Shown piece after piece: positions 21,774 to 31,858 of a stretch of 64,000 nucleotides of DNA. Where the stretch lies: NCBI RefSeq assembly GCF_002127325.2, contig NC_035447.2, positions 29,261,249-29,325,248 on the forward strand, read 5' to 3'. Numbering within the stretch: the first letter of the stretch is position 1; every line of letters starts with the position of its first letter. Made by a program: the position numbers and the translations under genes. This DNA is from Helianthus annuus. Lineage: Eukaryota > Streptophyta > Magnoliopsida > Asterales > Asteraceae. The notes below the pieces were generated by a model that saw nothing but the letters and a program-made list of their open reading frames with translations, was not told the DNA's origin and did not search any database.

Positions 21774-22255
21774 TGTTGGTTCAGGTCCCAAACTCTACAC
21801 ACTCACAACACACACTTTACGTATATATGTGTATATGAAAATATGATAACAGGAGGAAAGTTGTATTTGTAATTGAAAGAAGGTTATTGTATTCGATCAA
21901 AGAAAAAAGGGTACTTCATTCAATAAAACAAGTTGGCTATTTATAGCCTTACACATACATTAGAAACCAAATAAAGAATATTCTAATTTAACCTAAAAAT
22001 CCTATATACCAAACAAATATAGCACGTGCAAATCTTCATGACTTATTCCATTACTCATGCATTATCTCCTGATTGCTCGGTCTTCAAATCACACGTTCAA
22101 ATCCCATATTCTTGCTCAATATTTGACCACTTCATTACCATGTGACTAATATAAAACCCAGCTGACCCATTTAGTTATTTGACCCGTACTCGACCCATAC
22201 GACCCGATAACGTGCCGACCCATGTGACTCGTAAACAAACCCGAATAATCCAACA
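21774..22255 (-). mobile_element. 3' LTR (482 bp) of the TRIM-like element
   Basis: Identical by eye to 23060-23541. It contains the TATA box GGCTATAAATAGCC (about 21932-21945, minus strand), which points towards the downstream F-box half. Confidence 0.92.
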
Positions 22256-23059
22256 ATCACCCCCTTAATCGGTGTTTGTTTACGCCTTCACCGCAGCACC
22301 GAACCACCTTGGTTCCGAACCATTACGACTTTTACCGGACACCCGACCTCGACCTCGTCCAAAGCCGTTCACCCCCTGATCGTGATCTCACTATTCTGTC
22401 AAGCTCTTCCTTGATAAGCACACCTTGCGTATCAACCACCAACTAGACGCCTACCACCTGTACCGTCTTCGAGTCGCTAAACGAATATCTCAGCCACCTG
22501 CTGTTTCGTTTCTACCGCGCTACACCCGTTGGTTTTTCTACCCAAAGAATTCTGCACCCCTTGCAATTCTTCTCCTAGGCTAGAAAGAGTATCCGACAAC
22601 TAAAATACACGATCTCTTCTTCGTTCTTCGATCAACAAACTGGGTTGACAAGCCCGCTGATTTGGCCTAATCATGACTCGTCTCCTCTACCCTCTTGACC
22701 CGCTAGAACGGTAACCCTCGAAACCACCGACCCACGATCACCTAGTTGTTCTCTCCGATCACTGCTGATCTATCACCTCGGATCACTGCACACCGGTAAC
22801 CTCTGATCGCTACAGCCTTTTCTTCCACTTTAATCACAGCTAACAACCACGAGACACACCGATGTTCACCCGTCACCCCCGTCATCCAACCGGTACTCCC
22901 CGCACGACAACGATTGACACGAACACCACGTCTCCGTCTTCCGCTGTTAAACAACCCCGAAACAACACCTTCTTTTACGACTGCCCTCCACCGACCGACA
23001 CACCCGCCGGCGGCGGAGGCTTCCTCCGATCTTCTCGAGCCCTAGGCTCTGATACCAAA
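22256..23059 (-). other. Internal region of the TRIM-like element
   Basis: GC-richer than its surroundings near the primer-binding site. Short frames (for example 22742-22954, minus) resemble nothing known. I see no gag or pol motif. Confidence 0.6.
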
Positions 23060-23541
23060 TGTTGGTTCAGGTCCCAAACTCTACACACTCACAACACACA
23101 CTTTACGTATATATGTGTATATGAAAATATGATAACAGGAGGAAAGTTGTATTTGTAATTGAAAGAAGGTTATTGTATTCGATCAAAGAAAAAAGGGTAC
23201 TTCATTCAATAAAACAAGTTGGCTATTTATAGCCTTACACATACATTAGAAACCAAATAAAGAATATTCTAATTTAACCTAAAAATCCTATATACCAAAC
23301 AAATATAGCACGTGCAAATCTTCATGACTTATTCCATTACTCATGCATTATCTCCTGATTGCTCGGTCTTCAAATCACACGTTCAAATCCCATATTCTTG
23401 CTCAATATTTGACCACTTCATTACCATGTGACTAATATAAAACCCAGCTGACCCATTTAGTTATTTGACCCGTACTCGACCCATACGACCCGATAACGTG
23501 CCGACCCATGTGACTCGTAAACAAACCCGAATAATCCAACA
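23060..23541 (-). mobile_element. 5' LTR (482 bp) of the TRIM-like element
   Basis: Bounded by the primer-binding site on its inner side and TSD AATGT on its outer side. Same length and sequence by eye as the other LTR. Confidence 0.92.
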
Positions 23542-23813
23542 AATGTATCATCAAGCCCAAGAAATGATGAATCCGAACTAGGGCTTCCTTCGTTCGAATA
23601 TGGTGGTGCAATTACCTGAAATTCAAGGTGATTTTGAGTCGGAATTTGGTTCTGATCGCCATCGTTGTTGTGTTGATTGGTTGAATCGGTGATAACACAA
23701 TTCTGAATCGGAATTTGAATCTGATCGGCATCGTTGTCGGTTGAATTAGCGTGGCCTTCCATTAGTGTTTGGTTGGAAGTTGGAACCAAGCTGAGTTGTT
23801 GGTGTAAGTTCAT

Positions 23814-24193
23814 ATGCAGCGAAAGAAGGTTCTGTAGTCATACTTATACTGCTTTTTCAGGACATATTTATTATAATTGTCTTTTTCTTTTTCTTTTATT
23901 TTGGCAAATAGCAGTAATCCCAAAAAAACACCAATATATTTTCGTTATATTCTTTATAAAGTTCCTATACCAAATATTTCCATATTGAAGTCCTCTTAAC
24001 TTGTAAAATTTGAACAATATTTGTGAACTTTTCGAAAAGAGCAAACTTTTATTGTGGTTCGGTCGTTTTTACGAGTTTCGTCCATAAGGTTTTTTCAACA
24101 TCTTTCTACGTGCTTGTGGTTTCTAAATCTTTCCATTTTTGTCCAATTCACTAAATGTAGGTCCACTCGGAGGATCAAGTTCATCTACTTCCT
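23814..24193. other. Upstream region of the F-box gene
   Basis: AT-rich. A possible TATA box on the minus strand, CTTTATAAAG, lies near 23951-23960, about 140 bases upstream of the first ATG. Beyond it nothing is recognised up to the copia-E LTR. Confidence 0.35.
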
Positions 24194-24736
24194 TGTTGTC
24201 GAAACACACCCGCAAGTGCGGAATCCAAGTGGGTATGCAACCAAACCAAAGAACACAAAAATACAAGACAAAGATTCAAACTTTAAAGCTCACTTGTATA
24301 TTCAGTAGAGTTTAGATACAAAGATAATACATGAAAGTTCTCTCCAAAACTCAACTGTGTGCTCTCTAAACCTATTTGTTCTGCAAGTTCCCTTTTTATA
24401 GCCAAGACCCAGTACACCAACGATAGATGTTCTGGGCCCAGATATAAGCCCAAGAAGAACCAAAACCAAAAAGAACCTGGGTTCTTCTTGAGAACCTCCC
24501 TACGAAAAACTAACCCAAGAAGAACTATGTAATTCTTCAATATGGTTCTTCGTGAGTTTTTATAACACATGGAAAGTTAAAATAATCACATGACATCATC
24601 ATGGTGATGTCATGGTGATGCGGTTCACGGCTCTTCGTGCTTCGTGTGTCGGTCTCTGGGGCGCACGACGGAGGAATGTTGCGACGTCGGTCTTGAGCCG
24701 AACCGAACCGAGCCACATCCACACAAAACTGTATCA
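24194..24736 (-). mobile_element. 3' LTR of copia-E (543 bp)
   Basis: In sense it begins TGATACAGTTTTGTGTGG and ends GTTTCGACAACA, directly after a polypurine tract. A TATA box GGCTATAAAAAGGG lies near 24390-24403. Sequence upstream of the TATA repeats a GTTCTTCTT / AAGAAGAAC motif several times (24450-24550). Confidence 0.83.
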
Positions 24737-25784
24737 ATAAACTCCCCCTTGGATGTTGTTGGTGAAGGTTCGCTCTTCATGTTGTAGGATCTTCAAAGTC
24801 TTCAGGTGTCACAAATAGGGAGTGTATCAACAAACTCCCCCTTGAATGATACTCATGAATCTTTTGATCTTTAGTACTTCAGATCCTTTTGGTGTTGATG
24901 AGTGGTCAGCTGCAACTCGATCATCTTGATCCTCTGATTGCATCAATGTCGTGTCTTCATTCCACAGCTTGTCATCTAATACGTTCTCTTTGCCTTTAGC
25001 TAATTTGAATGTCACATCTGGACACACAACAGAGCTAAACGCGTAATGAGAACAACCGCATGGAATATAGTCAAACGACACATGACACACATGAGACCAA
25101 CTCTTAATCAAACACCGACCGACAACAGTTTGAAAACTTAAAAATTTATCAATTTTAGTCTTTAACTTTCAAAAACTTGTTAACTTTGACCGTTTATGAA
25201 GATGCAATTGTTTTCCGGCTTACAATCAGGATTTTAGGTAGGACAGACTCAAGTTCCAACATCGATCAATCAAAAATAAAATAGAAATAAAATCTTTTTG
25301 CGATTTAAAACACACTTAAAATCTTTTTGGGATTTTTGAATATTTCAAATGTAAAGACAGAAAGCAGTAAATAAATATTTACAGACATTCTTTTTGCGAG
25401 TTTCGAGGGTAAGAGAATCATATCAGTGTACGGTCACGCCAAAACACTCTTGTTGTTTAGTTAGTTAACATTTAGATAAGCATCCTATAATGATTATCGG
25501 TATTGTTGTCCGCATAAACTCAACTTATCAGATGTACTCGCGGTTAGGGGATACGTTAAGGTATGATTTATACTTACCGACCGGTGTTCATCCACACACG
25601 ACACATTTCCGTATCAAGGTATGCACGAGAGTTCATCTTACTTACTGATGAGTATACCATTTATCATCTGTTTTCAACATATATGATGTGAGATGCTCAC
25701 TTATTCGAGGATGAATACAAGCCCTTTGTGATAAAATCACTTATTAATGAGGAACTTGATATTCAATGCATGCGGGCACAAGAG

Positions 25785-25834
25785 CAAGTCCGTGAACGGG
25801 TTAGTACCATCGTACCGACAAAGAGATGAACTTG
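25785..25834 (-). other. Conserved post-pol stem-loop (copy in copia-E)
   Basis: The arms CAAGTCCGT and ATGAACTTG pair at eight of nine positions around a core related to CTGTACGG-AGTACTGACC, at the position equivalent to 8389-8437 of copia-1. Confidence 0.5.
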
Positions 25835-25921
25835 ACTCTCGGATGATAAATGTGATTTAAAATCACTTATTCAGGGGGAATGTGATATTTATCACTTATT
25901 GATGGTCGTATGCATCATGTA

Positions 25922-26353
25922 TTATATACATGTTTGTATGATATGTACACGTATGTATGGTATCATGGAAGATCTTGACTTGCGTCCCCAATATTTTTCA
26001 GTAAAAGATTCAACCGGGATACCTAGATGATAAACAGCATAAAGACCACGTATCTCAGAACCTTGGCAATCTATCAAACGAAATTTCGGTACCACGACCA
26101 TATGCCAATGAGCGGTTCCCACGCAGTCTTTAGTCGATTTACGTTTATATAACCCTGCACACTTTAAAATGATTGTGAGCCAACCGATACATCTAACATT
26201 GAGCTGCTTTTCGTTTTTCATTCTAAGTTCAAAGAGGTTTCGACAGACCACTGATGTACTATCATTTTTTCTTTTTCTCGCCAGGGAACTCATTTTTGTT
26301 TTTCTATTGTTTTTGTATTTTTCTGATTTGGATTTACTCCCCCTAAAATTCAA
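25922..26353 (-). other. 143-codon open frame over the conserved post-pol block of copia-E
   Basis: An open frame covers the region homologous to about 7900-8300 of copia-1, where the same frame is broken. It includes the GATAG hairpin and the GGTCTTTATGCT block that are conserved as nucleotides across families. I read it as a chance frame over conserved RNA rather than an env-like gene, but an eroded protein cannot be excluded. Confidence 0.3.
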
Positions 26354-26625
26354 AAAATAAATTTAAACTTTTAAAATCATCTTTTTGAATTTTCCCAAGA
26401 AAAATATTCACAAAAACGATTTCCCATTGTGGATTAACTCATGCTTTACCTCGATGCCATTTACCAAAATTAATTTAATAAAAAATGATTTGTCGAATTT
26501 TGGAAAGATCAATTGGCATGTCGGTAATCGGTGTGGACCAAAACAGCATTGACGAGTTTCATATTGAAAAGATCACGTGTGAGGTGATATTCGAGATCAA
26601 CGTGTCTGGTCAAAGAGTGTTGTAC

Positions 26626-27641
26626 GAGATGTTAGTAAGTCATAAAGCAGGTTAAGTATCAACAAGGATTGGAGAGATTAGAATTTGAATGATTGTCCTT
26701 TATCCTTATACCCATTTTCAGGCGTTGTCCTTTATGTTTAAAATTGACGAGTTTTATACTTTATGTTTTCAAATCATAACCCAGTTAGATTTTTCTGTCA
26801 AATCTAATCATGTGCAATGCACATGAGGGTAAAATTGTCTTTTCACCCTATTCTTTAAAAATACATATAAAAGAAAAAAATATTATATATCATAACAAAA
26901 GCCCTCTTCTTCCCCAAATCAATCCTATTTCAAAACCCTAATTTCTCTTCAATAACCTGCAACAACTCACACCCCATTTCAACTATTCTTCACAATTCAC
27001 AGACATCATCTTGGTTCATCTTGGAGAGATTGACGCTTCATGATCATCATTATCGTCTTGGTCACCGAGCATCACCATTGTAATTGTCCAACCTGCAACT
27101 TCTAAAACATCATCACTGCTCAGTCACAATCATCGTCCAATCAAACGTGTTTCGAGTTGCATTTGTTGTTCCGAGTCCAGTCATTGTATAACAACTCTCC
27201 CGAAACCCATAAAATACTCCTATACGTCCTAAAATACACCCCGTATATGAAAAATATGCCTAAAATACTTTATTTTTATAAAAATCAATTAAAATCAAAA
27301 ATATGGGTTCCTCGCGGGGCGCGACCCATATCTTTGGGTATGTCGCGGGCCGCGACAAGGTGGCACCGGGCGAGCACTCGTGACGCCACGTGTCTGATAT
27401 GTGTTGGGTCTAAGGGATTGAGTCGACGAAGCTAGGGCCTACCCTAGTTCTCTCGCGGGCCGCGAGAGATATAAAAGCGGCCGTCACGGGCCGCGAGCCG
27501 ACCATCGATCAGACCTATACAAAGGGGTCGAGAGCTTTAGTTTCAGTCGCTAAATTCATTTCTTCTCTCTCAGTCCCTATAATAGTTAAACGTTGCTCGA
27601 TATTATACCCCTAAATGTGAGTCTTACACTAGATATTCTCT
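26626..27641. other. Host DNA with a probable Ty3 LTR remnant
   Basis: 26690-26880 resembles a widespread plant dispersed repeat (GTCCTTTATGTTTAAAATTG...). 27200-27600 looks like part of a Ty3/gypsy LTR: an A/T-rich stretch, then four copies of a near-palindrome TCGCGGGCCGCGA (near 27313, 27343, 27453 and 27484), then the TATA box GAGATATAAAAGCGG (27464-27478) and a pyrimidine-rich transcribed-looking segment. Its ends are not definable. Copia-D is inserted at 27642. Confidence 0.45.
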
Positions 27642-28029
27642 TGTAGGATCGAATCGCGACCTGAATGAGTCGTTTGGAAGAGTTCTTAGACTATACGAAA
27701 GGCGGAAACAGACATATAGACTCGAAACAGCTTGAATATCACTTTAACCTTCTTGTATATTGAATTAACAACGATTACAGTCATAAGAAATACCGGCAGC
27801 ACTTCGGTACAAGTTCCTGATTCCCCACCAAATGACATGACCACTAGCCTATTTATAGAGTTTCTGATTCCCCACGAAAGTGCAATGTTCATTTCGTGGG
27901 AAATCAACATTTCGTCATTTCGTGGGAAATCAACATTAAAATTCTATTATCCTGAACTATGTGACTCGATCTAACATATCTAGTGTGAGACTCGATACAA
28001 GACGAAGCCGACAGATGTATGCACTAACA
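27642..28029 (-). mobile_element. 3' LTR of copia-D (388 bp)
   Basis: In sense it begins TGTTAGTGCATACATCTG and ends GATCCTACA. A polypurine tract GGGGGAGTC directly precedes it (28030-28038, minus) and another lies at 28126-28134. A TATA box CTATAAATAGGC is at about 27849-27860. The motif ATTTCGTGGGAAATC is repeated in its U3. The element is closely related to copia-B (both LTRs share TGTAGGATCG on the plus strand). Confidence 0.85.
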
Positions 28030-28280
28030 GACTCCCCCTCAGATGTTGACGAGTCTTCAGTGTCGAGTGTTTTCATCTTCAGTCTTTATCAGTCTTTGGG
28101 CTTTTCTTTCTAATCAACATCAACAGACTCCCCCTAACAATGTGCTGGCATTCCTTAAGTTCATCAGCATCATCTGCTTCAGGATCGTAGTCTGGCAATT
28201 TACAGATTCAAGCAACGCAACCTGGCTCACCTGCAAATTCTCTACCCAAAACATAAGTTTCATAAAAGATAAGATATAAC
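28030..28280 (-). mobile_element. Copia-D post-pol region, left part
   Basis: Non-coding 3' region of copia-D. It aligns with 30717-31080 of copia-B, including the sequence around CTCTACC-AA-CATAAGTTTC. It stops at the TSD ATAAC (28276-28280), where copia-A is inserted, and resumes at 62820. Confidence 0.8.
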
Positions 28281-28739
28281 TATAGATCCCAAAATCAATC
28301 CGGATCACAGTGGTTGGTTGTTTTAACCCAAAACACCTATTGATTAAGTGTTTGAGCTATGAAAAGTCAAGAATGATCAAAGATGAAGGTGAAGCTAATG
28401 GATTAATGAATACAACAAGTGTTGTATTGAATCCAAACAATGAAATAAATCAATAGAGAACCTTGAATATCGGATTTGAGCACAAGATCAATGATAGAAT
28501 GTAAACAACACCAATATTCATTCAAGAGCCAAAAGCTTGAGTTGGTTACAATACAAGGGGTATATATAGTGTTCCTGACTAGCCAGCAAATTTATAAATT
28601 TGCTGGAATCTTATCTACACTAGGTCAGGAAGCCTAATTCTAGACAAGTACAAAATAAGCTCTTATACTATCAAAATAGCTACAAACTATAATTAAAACT
28701 AATCCAGCACATGTATCAACGATCTCAAAAGTTCCAACA
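28281..28739 (-). mobile_element. 3' LTR of copia-A (459 bp)
   Basis: It pairs with 62356-62814. The last bases in sense read TA instead of the CA end seen in the other copy (plus strand TATAGATCCC against TGTAGATCCC). A perfect 24-bp palindrome (28583-28606, CCAGCAAATTTA plus its complement) lies 14 bases from the TATA-like TATATATA (28561-28568). Confidence 0.92.
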
Positions 28740-30247
28740 ATATCCCCCCTAGATCGTTGCATACTTGTCTTTTCATTCTTCAGTTGTTTCCGCTGGATTC
28801 TCTGTAGCTGGCTTTTCAGGCTCTGTGGGATTTTCTTCGTCCGTTGTCATTTCGGGTGGTGCCTCGGTCTCGATTGACGCAGTCTGAGTTTCTTGAGCAG
28901 TTGCAGCTTCACTATTTGGTTGATCCTCCATAGTGGCCTCATATGTGGATGAGGCCGGAGGTGGTGATGTTGTGGTGGGTTCAGTTGTTGAAGCAGAGGT
29001 TCTTTCTTTCTTATGTTCATGTTTCTTTTTCTTGCTCGCTTCCTTTTTCTTTTCTTCGGTTTATTTTCATTTCTCAATCTTGTCTACCAGATCCAGCATT
29101 TCCCTCTTTAACTTCCAAGCTCTCTCTACCGCTCTCTGAAATAGTGCAGCCTCCTCTAGATTTGCATTACCAGCTCCCACGTTTATGCGGCTAGCATTCA
29201 ACAATGTTAGATCTGAGAGCCCAAACATAAAAACATCCATAGGATCCAAGATATGAATATCCACATTTTCGTTGGATCTGATCACAGCTTCACCTATTTT
29301 GCTATCATAGAACCATTTTTTGAAGTTGTTGAGGGCAACAGGAATTTCTTCAGGGAGTTTGATTCTCGTGACCACTTTGGCAGGGTTGATCACCCACGTC
29401 ACCTTTCCCTTCCCTATTACTGGATCAATGGTTGTTTTCGACACTCTACGTCTTGGACGCTGTGGAGTATGATTAGGGAAACCCTTGTTGCTTTCTTTAG
29501 CGATTATCCGCTCAAAGTCTCTGCCGATGCCTCTTTCTTCTGGATTTAGAATGTCCAGGCGACCAAGCTCACGCAAATCCCACCTGGGAAGTGTAAAGAG
29601 ATCAAATCCGGTCTGAAAGTACTGAATCACGCCACCACGTCTTTTAACCACAAACATTCCTCTCAGGTTGTCGTACATCCAGCTAATGATTCTGTTAGTA
29701 GCTTCACTCTTTTCGACAGTTATCACCTGATAAAAATCAGGGAGTCTTTCTCTTTCTTTCTTGAACCATTCTGGATGCTGAAGAGAGAAAGTTTTTCCAT
29801 TTTCTTGCTCATAAAGACTTCCTCTTCCAGACCCCATTCGATGAATCTAGCCGGCATATCATCTCGGTTCACTTCCTCTTCATCACTTTCATCTCCCTCA
29901 GTTGCCTTTTCAACTGATTCCAGGCGTCTTTTCTTACCCTCAGCTTCTTTCTCTTTTCTGGCAGTTTCTTCCTGTATAAAGGCTTCAAAGTCGAAGATTT
30001 CATCAAAGGAGAACATGGGCTTTATTTTCAACTGCTCGCACACATTTTTCATCATTCTGTAATTTTCTCTAACCCTATCTGCTGAAATCTGATAAACTTG
30101 GATTGCTTAGCCATGTAGGCCTTCATCTCTTTATTTTTCTTTCGCTGATCCTTAATCTTTTCTCTCAGAAAGTTTGTGTCATTTACTTGGTTTTTTAGCA
30201 GACAGATTTCCTTGGCAACAGAGGGACCGGTATCTTTGATCAGTTTA

Positions 30248-30716
30248 TGTAGGATCGTTCTCCGACCTGTTTGAGTCGTTTAGAGTAGTTCGTATCCGAA
30301 TTAAGAGGCGGAAACTAATAATTTGGTGCTATTGAAGCTATATTCACTTTAATATTGTTGTTTTATTGATATCTTGCAAGATTACACGATCTGACAGCAC
30401 TTCGGCAGCACTTGTGGCTCAACCAGAAGATTACACCGTTAACTATGTGCTAGGATCGCTCCCCTATTTATAGATAAGCTGGTCCGCTCATACGTACATG
30501 TACGTATGAGCGGTCCTACATTGTGACATAAAAGCGGTCCAACTACATGACCCTAAGAGCGATCCAAACCATTACTGACACATAAGCGGTCCTAGACTAG
30601 TGACTAATAAGCGATCCATATACAACTTGCATTTCTAGGTATCCGTGTCATTTCCGATCTGTTCAATCTTCAAGACTTGATGGAAGACGTAGTCAGCAGA
30701 CGTAGGTGCACTAACA
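30248..30716 (-). mobile_element. 3' LTR of copia-B (469 bp)
   Basis: It contains a perfect 30-bp palindrome at 30484-30513 (core TACGTACATGTACGTA) next to the TATA box CTATAAATAGG (about 30464-30474, minus strand). Six or more AGCGGTCC / AGCGATCC motif copies follow between 30476 and 30625. Confidence 0.92.
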
Positions 30717-31635
30717 GACTCCCCCTCGGATGTTGACGGAGTCTTCATAGAGTCTTCGCACATGACTATCTACAATCTTCATCAGTCGACAATCTGCCTC
30801 TGAAATATCTATCATTCCAAGAATCCTCGTGCTCTATCTTCATTATCAACAAACTCTTCTCTCTTAAATGTTGACACGGTGTCTTCAGACTCCCCCTCTC
30901 ACACAGCTGGGATCGTAGTCTGGAATTCAAACTTTCACTGGTTCTAAGATCGTTAACAGGCTCCCATCAGGTTCCAGATCAATACCTGGCTCCATTCTCT
31001 CTCAGGATCAATATCTGGCTCAAGTCCTGCACAATCTCTACCGAACCATAAGTTTCTATAAAGATTAAAACTTTTCAACAATTTAGAAACTATGTTGAAC
31101 CAAAATAATAATGATTTTGCATTCAAGGAATTATTACTGGTTCTTATCAAAACAACTTTACCATCTACACACAAACATTCCCCAAACCAGTTCTTCAAGT
31201 TTAGCTCTTTGAATTTCGAAAATCAGCATCTCAACACCAGTTGTCGAAAATCTTTTTGATTTTTCAAAATTTATGCTAAAACATACCAAAAATCTTTTTG
31301 AAATTTCTGAATGAAAATAAATGCAGAAATGAAATATTTACAAACAATATTTTTGTGAGTTTGTGCAAGAGGATCATATCAGTTATAAAACATATCACAA
31401 ACACCGTTAAGCTTGATTACATATTAAGTTCTAAACAATTTACTTAGATTGTCAGTATGTTTGTCCACTTAAATTTTCACACAGATTTCAATTGATTCGA
31501 GATACGATATTAATGTTTTAGAGACTTAAACTTAATTGTGTATCACTCCACTTGAATATACTCCCGTATCCAGATCCCAAATATTCAGTCTTACAGGTGA
31601 GTATACCACAGATGATATCTGTAAAGGGGTAGATG

Positions 31636-31690
31636 CGAAACCGTGAGAGCTCAGGTCAGAACTTCCGTTCAGCAGAGAGATGACGGCTCG
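31636..31690 (-). other. Conserved post-pol stem-loop (copia-B copy 1)
   Basis: CGAAACCGT and ACGGCTCG pair with one mismatch around a loop that holds the conserved core (plus strand GGTCAGAACTTCCGTTCAGC). Confidence 0.5.
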
Positions 31691-31806
31691 ACTTTTGGTG
31701 GGTCCCCTTTAGAGGATCTTTTTTACAACAACAAAGATTACCAATTTTATTGTTTAACCAATTTGCTGAGGGCGGCGCTTATGTTTCAAAGCTTTTTGCA
31801 GAAAGT

Positions 31807-31858
31807 ATTATTCGGGGACTAGGTCAGTATTTCCATACAGCAGAAGTCCCGAAATAAT
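31807..31858 (-). other. Conserved post-pol stem-loop (copia-B copy 2)
   Basis: ATTATTCGGGGACT and AGTCCCGAAATAAT form a long stem with a small bulge around a loop containing AGGTCAGTATTTCC. The copia-D counterpart (63386-63442) has TCC/GGGA where this stem has TTC/GAA, an apparent compensatory change. Confidence 0.6.

Larger units (their letters stand above)
21774..23541 (-). mobile_element. TRIM-like non-autonomous LTR retrotransposon in the F-box exon (1768 bp)
   Basis: The two 482-bp LTRs (21774-22255 and 23060-23541) look identical, have TG...CA ends, and are flanked by the TSD AATGT (21769-21773 and 23542-23546). The primer-binding site TTGGTATCAGAGC (23045-23057, minus) and a polypurine tract AAGGGGGTG (22259-22267, minus) set the orientation, which is the same as the interrupted gene. 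The 0.8 kb internal region has no protease, integrase or reverse transcriptase. The absence of visible LTR differences means a recent insertion. Confidence 0.93.
20508..23813 (-). pseudogene. F-box protein gene (FBA-type) disrupted by a TRIM element
   Basis: The coding sequence is in two pieces, 23813-23542 and 21773-20508, which are in frame once one TSD copy (AATGT) is counted. It predicts about 510 residues. Residues 1-90 are low-complexity and Asn/Gln-rich. The F-box itself (EILSRLPLKSLFRLKCVCKHW) starts around residue 105, and an F-box-associated beta-propeller-like region follows with the typical CNPVTRQWVTL motif near residue 210. Such proteins are substrate receptors of SCF ubiquitin ligases. 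ATG at 23813 (MNLHQQ) or 23762 (MEGHAN) could start it. The frame ends at a TGA (20508-20510) that overlaps a splice-donor-like GTGAGT. After insertion an in-frame TAG in the LTR precedes the F-box and the next Met lies beyond it, so an intact F-box cannot be made. Confidence 0.85.
24194..26625 (-). mobile_element. 5'-truncated Sirevirus-like copia element (copia-E)
   Basis: Minus-strand order: a remnant of the RNase H end of pol (about 26625-26450, matching 7620-7791 of copia-1), a post-pol region (26449-24737) and a 3' LTR (24194-24736). Two GGGGGAG tracts (24742-24750 and 24834-24842, minus) precede the LTR and a third lies at 26337-26343. The element stops abruptly near 26625, with gag, most of pol and the 5' LTR missing, so there is no second TSD. 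It belongs to the family group of copia-1 but is a distinct lineage. Confidence 0.85.

Noticed and set aside
23457..23813. Stand-alone 118-codon gene
   Set aside because: Its last part runs into the TRIM LTR. The host part is the N-terminus of the F-box gene, continuous in frame with 21773 downstream.
25922..26353. Env-like gene in copia-E
   Set aside because: The conservation across families is at nucleotide level (hairpin, blocks) and the frame is broken in copia-1. Kept only as a low-confidence open frame.
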